Origin: JAUVKA01 sp964465145
GTDB taxonomy: Bacteria > Bacteroidota > Bacteroidia > Bacteroidales > UBA12481
Direction of reading: 5' to 3'
Assembly (NCBI GenBank): GCA_964465145.1
Contig: CAYXJR010000020.1
Span: 1-53,603 of the forward strand
DNA length: 53,603 nucleotides
Under the pieces are notes generated by a model. The model had not been told where the DNA came from. It was given only the letters and a program-made list of their open reading frames with translations, and made no database searches. The stretch's first letter is position 1. Every line of letters begins with the position of its first letter. Shown here in pieces: positions 16,206-23,971 of the stretch. A program made the position numbers and the translations under genes.

Positions 16206-16850
16206 ATGGACGAAGTTTTTGATGTAATGATTATTGGTGCGGGAGCTGCCGGATTAACCGCCGGTATCTACAGCTCCCGTGCCAAACATTCTACCCTGAT
16301 ACTGAATGAGGGCGCTGTGGGCGGACAAATGGTATTAACAAATAAGATTGCTAACTACCCTGGTGTTGAAATAACACAAGGGTAATCACTGGCAAACATC
16401 ATGAAAAAACAAGCCAAAGAATTTGGCTGTAAGATAAAATCCAATATCCGGATTAAAGAATATAAATTATCCGGCCCTGTCAAAAAAGTTGCATTGGAGG
16501 ATGGGCGAGCATTCTCAGCCAAAACCGTTATTCTGGCTCCGGGAGGTAAACCACGACCTTTAAATATACCCGGTGAAGAAGAATTCAAAGGGAAAGGCAT
16601 ATCGTATTGTGCTGTGGATGGTGTTTTTGTCTTTGTCGGATATATTCCTAATACCAATGCTTTCAAAGATTTAATTAAGCTCAATGACCGGCTTGAGATC
16701 CTTGTTGACGAAGACAAACAAACAAGTACCCCGGGTGTTTATGCCGCAGGTGACTATATTCCGAAAAAATATCGACAGGTAACTACCGCAGTGGCTGACG
16801 GAACAATTGCTGCCCTAAGTGCATCAGCCTTCCTTAGAGAAAATTGTTAA
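16206..16850 (+). pseudogene. Thioredoxin reductase, broken by a nonsense codon and an internal deletion
   Basis: One continuous frame (ATG 16206) runs to TAA 16848-16850 with a single in-frame TAA at 16383-16385. Before it lies the FAD-binding motif 'MIIGAGAAGLTAGIYSSRA' and 'NYPGVE'. Translation resumes with 'SLANIMKKQAKEFGC'. The TAA replaces a position that is usually Tyr in 'GYxLAxxM'. Later, 'GKGISYCAVDG' runs directly into 'VFVFVGYIPNT', skipping ~100 residues that hold the redox CxxC and the NADPH-binding motif. The C-terminal FAD motif 'TPGVYAAGDY' is present. With 215 codons against ~310 normal, it cannot reduce thioredoxin. Confidence 0.82.
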
Positions 16851-16878
16851 CCTGGAAACTTACAAAACAGCCACCAAA

Positions 16879-18585
16879 CTAATAACCCGCGGCCGCATCA
16901 TCTCCCCTTGGATCGGCACCTGCTTCCAGGCGGCCATCTTTAAGGACAAGGATGGCATCAACCCGGCCTATTGATCCACGAGGCTTAATCACATGGCCCA
17001 TAGCTTCGAGCTTCCCAATAAGCGCACTATCGGCACAATCCCTCTCCATACTGGTATATTCCGGCAGCCACTGATGGTGAAAACGACAGGCAGTAACAGC
17101 CTCCTGCATTCCCATACCATAATCCACCACATTCAGAATAGTTTGAAAAACCGATGTAATGATGGTTGAACCTCCTGGGCTGCCCACAACCATAAACAGT
17201 CCTTCACCTTCAGCGTCATTCCTGCAAACAATGGTCGGGGTCATACAACTCAGCATCCTCTTTCCTGGCTCAATGGCATTGGCCTCTCCACCAATAAGGC
17301 CATAGATATTCGCGTACCCGGGTTTAATACTGAAATCATCCATCTCGTTATTCAGGAAGAATCCTGCACCTTCAACAACGACCTTATTCCCAAATCCTCC
17401 ATTTAGAGTTGTGGTAACGGAAACGGCGTTTCCCCATTTATCAACAATCGAATAGTGGGTAGTCTCCTCACTTTCATCACCTGCAAACTCACCAGGGAGA
17501 ATATCAGAGCTCCTGCTGGCTCGATGAGAATCAATGGTACCTGCCAGGGAATCCAAATAATCATTTTCAAGAAGATCCTTCATCGGAACATGAAAGAAAT
17601 CGCTATCGCCCAGCCACTTGGAACGATCAGCATAAACCTGTCTTTCTGCTTCTATCATCAGGTGCATAGCACCTGCAGAGTGCCAGTCGAATTTATCCAT
17701 TGGAAAATTCTCAACAATACCTAACAATTGAATAAGAGCTATCCCTCCAGATGAAGGAGGAGGCATGGAATAGCAGGTATAGGATTTATATTTACCCTTG
17801 ATTGGAGAACGCCAAAAAGCTCTGTAATTCTTAAGGTCTTCCGCAGAGATTAATCCATCAAGAGCTTCCATCTGCTTAACAATCATTTCTGCTGTTTCCC
17901 CTTCATAAAATTCTCTTGCACCCTGGCTGGCAATTCTTTTAAGTGTATTAGCCAGATCAGTCTGCACGAGCCGGTCACCAGCTTTCCAACCAGCTTCATT
18001 TACGAAGGGGGGAACCCATGTATTTCTTTCCAGCAATACCTTCTTAAGACTTTCAAGATACCTTGCCTGATCTCTTGTCAAAGGAAAACCTTCCGCTGCA
18101 AGTTTGATAGCCGGCTTAAGAACATCTTCCCATTTCATGCTTCCATATTTCTTATGGGCTTCGGCTGTACCCGCAACGGTACCCGGTACTCCACTCGACA
18201 GAATGGTGGAGGTACTTGCATCCTCGATCACATTACCTTCTTCATCAAGATACATATCTCTGTGGGCCTTTGCCGGTGCCTTTTCGCGATAATCCAAAGT
18301 ACTGACTTCCCCTTTGGCTGTTCTGACAACCCAGAATCCTCCTCCTCCAATATTACCTGCTGCCGGATAACAAACACTCAGAGCATATTCCACAGCTACA
18401 GCAGCATCCATTGCATTACCACCCATCTCCAGGATCTCTTTCCCTATACGGGCTGCCTCAGGATGTGCACATACCACCATCCCATTTTCAGCAATAAGGC
18501 CGCGTTCAATATTCTGATTATCATTATAACATCCGGCCAAAAACAGGACAGGAATAAATAAGCAAAAGAGAGATCTAAATTTCAT
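16879..18585 (-). CDS. ggt: Gamma-glutamyltranspeptidase lipoprotein
   Basis: This 568-residue Ntn-hydrolase cleaves gamma-glutamyl bonds of glutathione and related peptides. A lipobox (LAGC) near residue 19 indicates a lipoprotein. The autoprocessing and catalytic nucleophile is Thr375 in 'ETTHYSIVDKWGNAVSVT', followed by the GGT small-subunit motifs 'GFFLNNEMDDF' and 'VGSPGGSTI'. The large-subunit region holds 'GGGGFWVV' (residues ~81-88) and 'REKAPAKAHRDMY'. Length matches the family. It is transcribed towards the thioredoxin reductase remnant. Confidence 0.92.
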   Translation of the reverse strand: MKFRSLFCLFIPVLFLAGCYNDNQNIERGLIAENGMVVCAHPEAARIGKEILEMGGNAMDAAVAVEYALSVCYPAAGNIGGGGFWVVRTAKGEVSTLDYREKAPAKAHRDMYLDEEGNVIEDASTSTILSSGVPGTVAGTAEAHKKYGSMKWEDVLKPAIKLAAEGFPLTRDQARYLESLKKVLLERNTWVPPFVNEAGWKAGDRLVQTDLANTLKRIASQGAREFYEGETAEMIVKQMEALDGLISAEDLKNYRAFWRSPIKGKYKSYTCYSMPPPSSGGIALIQLLGIVENFPMDKFDWHSAGAMHLMIEAERQVYADRSKWLGDSDFFHVPMKDLLENDYLDSLAGTIDSHRASRSSDILPGEFAGDESEETTHYSIVDKWGNAVSVTTTLNGGFGNKVVVEGAGFFLNNEMDDFSIKPGYANIYGLIGGEANAIEPGKRMLSCMTPTIVCRNDAEGEGLFMVVGSPGGSTIITSVFQTILNVVDYGMGMQEAVTACRFHHQWLPEYTSMERDCADSALIGKLEAMGHVIKPRGSIGRVDAILVLKDGRLEAGADPRGDDAAAGY

Positions 18586-18620
18586 AGGTCAATAGATTTT
18601 GGATAAAAGTAATAATTTTT

Positions 18621-18690
18621 AAGTCCCTCACTGCCAGGAGGGAGGGATTTAGGGTGGGTACTTAAACAACAAGGGGATTTAGGCCGGGTA
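18621..18690. repeat. REP-like element with duplicated arm
   Basis: A small inverted repeat (ccctc 18625-18629 / gaggg 18638-18642) is followed by two copies of a ~19-bp arm (gggatttagg..gggtac at 18644-18661 and 18674-18691). It resembles, in reverse orientation, the C-run/G-run element at 4725-4760. No coding content. Confidence 0.45.
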
Positions 18691-18693
18691 CGC

Positions 18694-18930
18694 TTAATAG
18701 ATCCCAAACCCCACCATCACCCATCGGCCTGGCTGCCAAATATGACCAAAATCAGCATGTTCTGAGTTAAAGACATTATTTATAGTGAGATGCAAGAAGA
18801 ATATATTTATTTTCCACTGCAAAGACAGATCAGTGATAAAAAATGGATCATACTCGCGTTGGAAAACTATCCCCTCACTGTCCCAATCTGTATATTCCCC
18901 GGCCCTGACTTTGGCTAAATGATTGGTGTC
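18694..18930 (-). pseudogene. TonB-dependent receptor C-terminal remnant
   Basis: On the minus strand, 78 codons are open from 18930 to TAA at 18694-18696, with no start codon and a TAA just upstream. The translation holds 'YDPFFITDLSLQWKINIFFL' followed by 'LTINNVFNSEHADFGHIW' and 'PGRWVMVGFGIY', the final strands of a TonB-dependent outer-membrane barrel with a terminal aromatic residue. Everything before is gone; folD begins beyond 18940. This is the tail of a lost receptor gene. Confidence 0.7.
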
Positions 18931-18939
18931 TTATTTTCA

Positions 18940-19827
18940 CTATGATAGATCCAGGTTTCTATTCTTAACAGCAAGTATTGTATTTTTTATCAGGGATACA
19001 ATGGTCATAGGGCCTACCCCGCCGGGAACTGGGGTGATATAAGAGGTTTTAGGAGCTACCTCATCGAATAATACATCACCCTTTAATTTCCAGCCGGATT
19101 TTGTCTTGTCTGAGGCTACGCGGGTAGTGCCCACGTCAATCACTACAGCCCCCTCTTTAACCATATCCCCTGTAACAAACCCAGGGGCTCCCAGAGCAGC
19201 TATCAGAATGTCGGCTTGAGAAGCTATCTCTTTGATATTTTTTGTGCGGCTATGGCAAATGGTAACAGTACAATTTCCAGGATCTGATTTACGTGATAAA
19301 AGAATAGCCAGGGGAGTACCAACAATATTACTTCTCCCTAAAATCACACAGTGCTTCCCCGATGTTTCAATATTATATGCTTTAAGAAGTTCTACTATTC
19401 CTGCAGGTGTAGCAGAAAGGTAGGTTGGAAGTCCCAGGACCATACGGCCTATGCTTACCGGATGAAATCCATCCACATCCTTTTCAGGGTCAATGGCTTC
19501 GATGATTTTATGTTCCGAAATATGTGAAGGCAGGGGCAGCTGTACAATGAACCCATCAATATCTTCATCACTGTTCAACCCGGCAACCTTTTCCAGAAGC
19601 TCTTCCTCAGAAGCGGTCTCTGGCAGTCGGATAAGACTGGATTTTAAACCTACCAGTTCACAGGCCTTGATTTTACTTGCAACATAGGTTTCACTGGCTC
19701 CGTCAGTGCCAACCAGTACGGCTGCCAGGTGCGGGGTTTTAAATCCTTTTCGTTTTAGCTCAGCAACTTCAGAGGCCATTTCCTCCTTGAGCCGGGCTGC
19801 AATACTTTTACCATCAATAAGGATCAT
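18940..19827 (-). CDS. folD: Methylenetetrahydrofolate dehydrogenase/cyclohydrolase
   Basis: This 295-residue bifunctional enzyme interconverts 5,10-methylene-, methenyl- and 10-formyl-tetrahydrofolate using NADP. Family landmarks are 'TYVASKIKACE' (catalytic Tyr/Lys), 'DGFIVQLPLP', 'PEKDVDGFHP', the nucleotide-binding 'VILGRSNIVGTPLA' and the C-terminal 'TPVPGGVGPMT'. Length is standard. It lies 12 bp downstream of ffh on the same strand. Confidence 0.96.
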   Translation of the reverse strand: MILIDGKSIAARLKEEMASEVAELKRKGFKTPHLAAVLVGTDGASETYVASKIKACELVGLKSSLIRLPETASEEELLEKVAGLNSDEDIDGFIVQLPLPSHISEHKIIEAIDPEKDVDGFHPVSIGRMVLGLPTYLSATPAGIVELLKAYNIETSGKHCVILGRSNIVGTPLAILLSRKSDPGNCTVTICHSRTKNIKEIASQADILIAALGAPGFVTGDMVKEGAVVIDVGTTRVASDKTKSGWKLKGDVLFDEVAPKTSYITPVPGGVGPMTIVSLIKNTILAVKNRNLDLS

Positions 19828-19839
19828 AATAGATTTTTG

Positions 19840-21171
19840 TTAACGTCGTCCGGGAACATTACCCAACATACGGGCTGGATTTTTCCCCCTGGCCATGGCG
19901 CCCATCATTTTCTTGGCTTCATCGAATTGTTTGATCAAACGGTTCACCTCCTGCACGGTAGATCCACTGCCTTCAGCAATTCGTTTCTTGCGGCTTCCAT
20001 TAAGTACAATGGGATTCTCCCGTTCACCAGGAGTCATAGAACGAATGATGGCCTCAATTTCCTTAAAAGCATCATCATCGAGATCTATATTTTTCATTGC
20101 CTTACCCATACCAGGGATCATGCCGGCCAGGTCTTTGATGTTCCCCATCTTCTTGATCTGCTGGATCTGTTTGAAAAAATCATCAAGATTAAATTGGTTC
20201 TTGGCCAGTTTCTTTTGCAGCTGCCTCGCCTCTTCCTCATTAAACTGCTCCTGTGCCTTTTCAACCAGCGACACAATATCACCCATTCCAAGAATCCTAT
20301 TCGCCATCCGGCTTGGGTGAAATACATCCAGTGCATCTAATTTCTCTCCCATACTGATAAACTTGATTGGCTTGTCAACAACTGCCCTGATCGAAAGGGC
20401 AGCTCCACCACGTGTATCTCCATCAAGCTTGGTAAGCACAACTCCGTCAAAATCCAAGCGGTCATTGAATTCCTTGGCAGTATTTACAGCATCCTGGCCG
20501 GTCATAGAGTCAACCACAAACAATATTTCCTCAGGATCAATTGCTTTCTTAATGGCCGCAATCTCGTTCATCATTTGCTCATCTACCGCCAATCGTCCGG
20601 CAGTATCCACTATAACGAGGTCATGACCATGATTCCTGGCATGCTTCACGGCATTCTTAGCAATCTTTACCGGATCATGGTTTCCCTCTTCAGTAAAAAC
20701 AGGGATTCCTACCTGTTCGCCCAGAACTTTTAATTGCTCAATAGCGGCGGGCCGGTAAACATCACAAGCTACCAGGATGGGGTTTTTACCTTTTTTTGTT
20801 TTTAGAAAATTACCCAATTTGCCAGAAAAGGTGGTCTTACCCGAACCCTGCAAGCCAGCGATGAGGATAACAGTCGGGTTTCCACTGAGGTTTATTTCCT
20901 CCGAGGCTCCGCCCATAAGCTCAGCAAGTTCATCATGTACAATTTTCACCATCATCTGATTAGGTGAAATAGCGGTCAGGACATCCTGTCCCATGGCCTT
21001 TTCCTTTACCGTATTAGTAAATTCCTTGGCAATCCGGAAGTTCACATCAGCATCCAGCAGGGCTTTTCTAACATCCTTTAGGGTTTCAGCTACATTGATT
21101 TCAGTAATCCTGCCCTGCCCTTTCAGGAGCTTAAAAGATCTTTCCAGTCGTTCCGATAAACTTTCAAACAT
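19840..21171 (-). CDS. ffh: Signal recognition particle protein Ffh
   Basis: This 443-residue SRP54-type GTPase binds signal peptides and 4.5S RNA to target nascent membrane proteins to FtsY. The N domain occupies residues ~1-90. The G domain has G1 'GLQGSGKTTF' (near 107-116), 'DTAGRL' and 'TKLDGDTRGG'. The methionine-rich M domain (~300-443) contains 'GMGDIVSL', 'MIPGMG' and 'RIAEGSGSTVQEVNRLIKQF'. Length is normal. It is in line with folD and downstream of argS. Confidence 0.97.
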   Translation of the reverse strand: MFESLSERLERSFKLLKGQGRITEINVAETLKDVRKALLDADVNFRIAKEFTNTVKEKAMGQDVLTAISPNQMMVKIVHDELAELMGGASEEINLSGNPTVILIAGLQGSGKTTFSGKLGNFLKTKKGKNPILVACDVYRPAAIEQLKVLGEQVGIPVFTEEGNHDPVKIAKNAVKHARNHGHDLVIVDTAGRLAVDEQMMNEIAAIKKAIDPEEILFVVDSMTGQDAVNTAKEFNDRLDFDGVVLTKLDGDTRGGAALSIRAVVDKPIKFISMGEKLDALDVFHPSRMANRILGMGDIVSLVEKAQEQFNEEEARQLQKKLAKNQFNLDDFFKQIQQIKKMGNIKDLAGMIPGMGKAMKNIDLDDDAFKEIEAIIRSMTPGERENPIVLNGSRKKRIAEGSGSTVQEVNRLIKQFDEAKKMMGAMARGKNPARMLGNVPGRR

Positions 21172-21200
21172 GTTTTTTATGTTTTCAAATACATTCTAAA

Positions 21201-22997
21201 TTACATTCTTTTTGGCATTGTGATGCCTAAGAGCAACATACATTCCTGAATATGATTCGCAATGAATTTGCACAGAGCCAATCGAAATCCTCGTTTGTCC
21301 AGTTCATCTTCCTTTAAAATAGGGATATGCTGATAAAAATTGTTGAACTCCTTTACCAGATCATAAACATAATTAGCGATCATGGCAGGGCTTAATTCCT
21401 TTCCGGCCTCCTGAAGCAGTTCAGGAAAAACATAAACTGCTTTAAGGAGGTTCACCTCTTTGGGATCCAGCTCCATATCTTTCGCAAATAAATATTCTTC
21501 ATTCACTCCCATTTCCATAGCCTTCCGTTCAATGCTTCTTGTTCGAACATAGGTATACTGTATGAATGGGCCTGTATTCCCTGTAAAATCGATGGACTCG
21601 TCAGGATTAAAAAGCATGGTTTTTTGGGGATCAACTTTCAGAATAAAGTATTTTAAAGCACCCATTGCTATTCGGTAATAGATCTCTGATTTCTCCTCTC
21701 CCGGAAAATCATCCACCTTGCCCAGCTCTTGAGAAACTACTTCTGCATTTCTGACCATTTCAGCAATCAAATCATCCGCATCAACTACAGTCCCTTCCCT
21801 GGATTTCATTTTGCCCTCAGGAAGTTCGACCATCCCGTACGATAAATGGTATAGTTTATCTGCCCAGGTATAGCCCAACTTTTTTAGGATTAGAGAAAGT
21901 ACTTTAAAATGGTAGATTTGCTCATTACCAACCACATAAATCTGCTTATCAAATTGATATTCAGTATATCGTTGGTGAGCAGTGCCCAGATCCTGAGTCA
22001 TATAAACGCTTGTCCCATCACTCCTGAGAAGTAATTTCTCGTCCAGCCCTTCCTTGCTCAGATCGGCCCATACAGAACCATCCCCTTTGCGGATAAGAGC
22101 ACCATTCTTCAATCCCTCTTCAACCAATTCCTTACCCAACTTATAGGTCTGAGATTCGTAATAAATCTTATCAAAATTAATTCCCAGCCTCTTGTAGGTT
22201 TCATCAAAACCCTTATACACCCATTGGTTCATCCTCTCCCATAATGCAACAGTTTCAGGATCATTTTGCTCCCATTTAAGCAACATTTCCTGCGCCTCCA
22301 GAATTAGGGGAGCATTTTTTGATGCCTCCTCTTCACTCTGCCCATTTTCTATCAGGGTTTTGATTTCAGCTTTATAATGTTTGTCGAACAAAACATAAAA
22401 ATCCCCCACCAATCGATCCCCTTTTATGCCTGTTGATGCAGGACTTGCTCCATTGCCCCATTTCTGCCAGGACAACATTGACTTGCATATATGAATTCCT
22501 CTGTCGTTTACCAGGTTAACCATTTCAACTTTTTTGCCGCTTGCCTCAACCAATCGGGATAATGAAAATCCCAGGAGGTTATTGCGAATATGACCCAGAT
22601 GTAAGGGTTTATTGGTATTCGGGGATGAGTATTCAATCACATACTTTTCTGAAGAATCATCAATTTGAACATGTCCGTATTTTGTTTTATTGTAAACTGA
22701 AGCGAAAAACTCTAACCAGTAAACTTTACTCACATGAAGGTTCAAAAATCCTTTAATTATCTCAAAACCTGATATCTCCGGAATATGGCTCTGGATAAAA
22801 TCACCTAATTGAGTAGCTGTTTCCTCAGGGTTTTTTCTTGAATAACGCAAGAGTGGGAAGACCACCAGTGTAAAATCACCATTCAGATCTTTTCGTGTCC
22901 GCTGCAAAGGGACCTGCCTGTAATCCAAACTAATCTCGTACAGAGTATGCAGAGCTTCCGCGGTAATCTTAGCTATCCGATCTTCTATGCGAACCAT
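21201..22997 (-). CDS. argS: Arginyl-tRNA synthetase
   Basis: This 598-residue class I aminoacyl-tRNA synthetase charges tRNA-Arg. It has the N-terminal Add-1-type domain (residues ~1-110), the HIGH-type motif 'HLGHIRNNLLG' (near 138-148), 'YVVGNEQIYHFKVL', the KMSKS-equivalent region 'GKMKSREGTVV', and the C-terminal DALR anticodon-binding domain starting near 'NTGPFIQYTYVRTRSIERK'. Length is typical. It starts a minus-strand run with ffh and folD. Confidence 0.97.
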   Translation of the reverse strand: MVRIEDRIAKITAEALHTLYEISLDYRQVPLQRTRKDLNGDFTLVVFPLLRYSRKNPEETATQLGDFIQSHIPEISGFEIIKGFLNLHVSKVYWLEFFASVYNKTKYGHVQIDDSSEKYVIEYSSPNTNKPLHLGHIRNNLLGFSLSRLVEASGKKVEMVNLVNDRGIHICKSMLSWQKWGNGASPASTGIKGDRLVGDFYVLFDKHYKAEIKTLIENGQSEEEASKNAPLILEAQEMLLKWEQNDPETVALWERMNQWVYKGFDETYKRLGINFDKIYYESQTYKLGKELVEEGLKNGALIRKGDGSVWADLSKEGLDEKLLLRSDGTSVYMTQDLGTAHQRYTEYQFDKQIYVVGNEQIYHFKVLSLILKKLGYTWADKLYHLSYGMVELPEGKMKSREGTVVDADDLIAEMVRNAEVVSQELGKVDDFPGEEKSEIYYRIAMGALKYFILKVDPQKTMLFNPDESIDFTGNTGPFIQYTYVRTRSIERKAMEMGVNEEYLFAKDMELDPKEVNLLKAVYVFPELLQEAGKELSPAMIANYVYDLVKEFNNFYQHIPILKEDELDKRGFRLALCKFIANHIQECMLLLGITMPKRM

Positions 22998-23019
22998 ATT
23001 CTTAATTTTTTTGAGAGCG

Positions 23020-23027
23020 CAAAGATA
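23020..23027 (-). promoter_or_regulatory. Promoter -7 element for argS
   Basis: On the minus strand the sequence reads TATCTTTG, matching TAnnTTTG, about 22 bp before the argS ATG. No clear TTG is seen at the -33 position. Confidence 0.55.
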
Positions 23028-23033
23028 GTAATA

Positions 23034-23930
23034 TCAGGCCTGAATCTTATTAAGAATACACAATTTATAAAGATCCAGAAGTGCAAGAGAGGGTGCAAAA
23101 CCTGTTAGGTTTTTATGTATTGAATTCTCTGCCACTCTATATATAATAGTTAGCAAGTGATGTAAACCCCATTTTCTGATTTTCCGATATCGATTCAGAA
23201 GGCGGATATGCCTGATCAGGTCTTCAGTATGCTCATAGCTTTTCACCAGTTCTTTCAGGTTGATCAAACTTTCCCTGGTTTTCTTAAGAAAAATCTCAGC
23301 AGTATCTAATCCAGTATGGATCAACTGATTATCAATGTGGATAACCGGAATATTCTTCTGCTCTAATTCGATCCCGAAAACAGTATCCTCATGCCCATAT
23401 CTAAGAATATTTTCATTGAAACGAATTTCTCTGAAAATCTCAGCAGGCATAAAGAAATTAAAACTGGAAAAGCTGATATAAGGCCTTATACTCCTCTGCC
23501 TTGCCGTTTTGGCTTCCCGGCTGATTCCGTATTTCCAACGAAGATATTCCTCCTTCTTCCCTGGAACTTCATTGGAATAGCCAGTCCCACCGCATATCAC
23601 CTTGTCTGACTCAGCTTGTTCCAGATAGCTCAAAATGAAGATATCAGAACAAACCCTGGCATCCCCATCAATGAACAGAAGGTAGGGATGCTTTGCCAGA
23701 CTTGCCAGCTTATTGCGGATCTTACTCCTGCCCATATTTTTCTCTGCATGAATACACCTGACCCCGGGAAGCTTATCGAGAAGCCTCAATACCGGCATGA
23801 ATTTTGAATCTGATCCATCGTTACCAACGAGTATCTCGAAAGGATAATCCGAGTTCTTTATCTGGGCCAAAAGATCCTGAACCAAACTGCTAGGATCATG
23901 GTTATATATCGATACTAATATGGAGATCAT
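23034..23930 (-). CDS. Family 2 glycosyltransferase
   Basis: This 298-residue GT-A-fold transferase has N-terminal 'ISILVSIYNHDPSSL' with the nucleotide-binding 'VGNDGSD' and a DxD-type motif in 'LFIDGDARVCSD' (near residues 90-101). The acceptor-side region has 'LRYGHEDTVFGIEL' (near 179-192), where the ED pair fits a catalytic base. There is no transmembrane anchor. The sugar donor and acceptor are unknown; cell-surface polysaccharide or glycolipid synthesis is likely. It is divergent from the TlpA-like gene. Confidence 0.88.
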   Translation of the reverse strand: MISILVSIYNHDPSSLVQDLLAQIKNSDYPFEILVGNDGSDSKFMPVLRLLDKLPGVRCIHAEKNMGRSKIRNKLASLAKHPYLLFIDGDARVCSDIFILSYLEQAESDKVICGGTGYSNEVPGKKEEYLRWKYGISREAKTARQRSIRPYISFSSFNFFMPAEIFREIRFNENILRYGHEDTVFGIELEQKNIPVIHIDNQLIHTGLDTAEIFLKKTRESLINLKELVKSYEHTEDLIRHIRLLNRYRKIRKWGLHHLLTIIYRVAENSIHKNLTGFAPSLALLDLYKLCILNKIQA

Positions 23931-23940
23931 AAGAATAGGC

Positions 23941-23948
23941 CAAATATA
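23941..23948 (-). promoter_or_regulatory. Promoter -7 element for the glycosyltransferase
   Basis: On the minus strand TATATTTG matches TAnnTTTG and lies only ~10 bp before the ATG at 23930, implying a leaderless or near-leaderless transcript. It faces the opposing element at 23958-23965. Confidence 0.5.
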
Positions 23949-23957
23949 ATGATTAGC

Positions 23958-23965
23958 TATCTTTG
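23958..23965 (+). promoter_or_regulatory. Promoter -7 element for the TlpA-like gene
   Basis: TATCTTTG matches TAnnTTTG and ends 6 bp before the ATG at 23972, so the start codon would lie at or just after the transcription start. Confidence 0.55.
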
Positions 23966-23971
23966 TGCACT

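Noticed and set aside
16383..16385. In-frame TAA in the thioredoxin reductase as possible stop-codon recoding
   Set aside because: TAA is used as a normal stop by many genes here, and the same gene has lost its NADPH region, so simple decay is the better reading.
19837..20340. Plus-strand frame opposite ffh
   Set aside because: It is the antisense shadow of a conserved gene, with no family features.
23963..23971. TTG at 23963 as start of the TlpA-like gene
   Set aside because: It overlaps the TATCTTTG promoter element; ATG 23972 gives a proper signal peptide.
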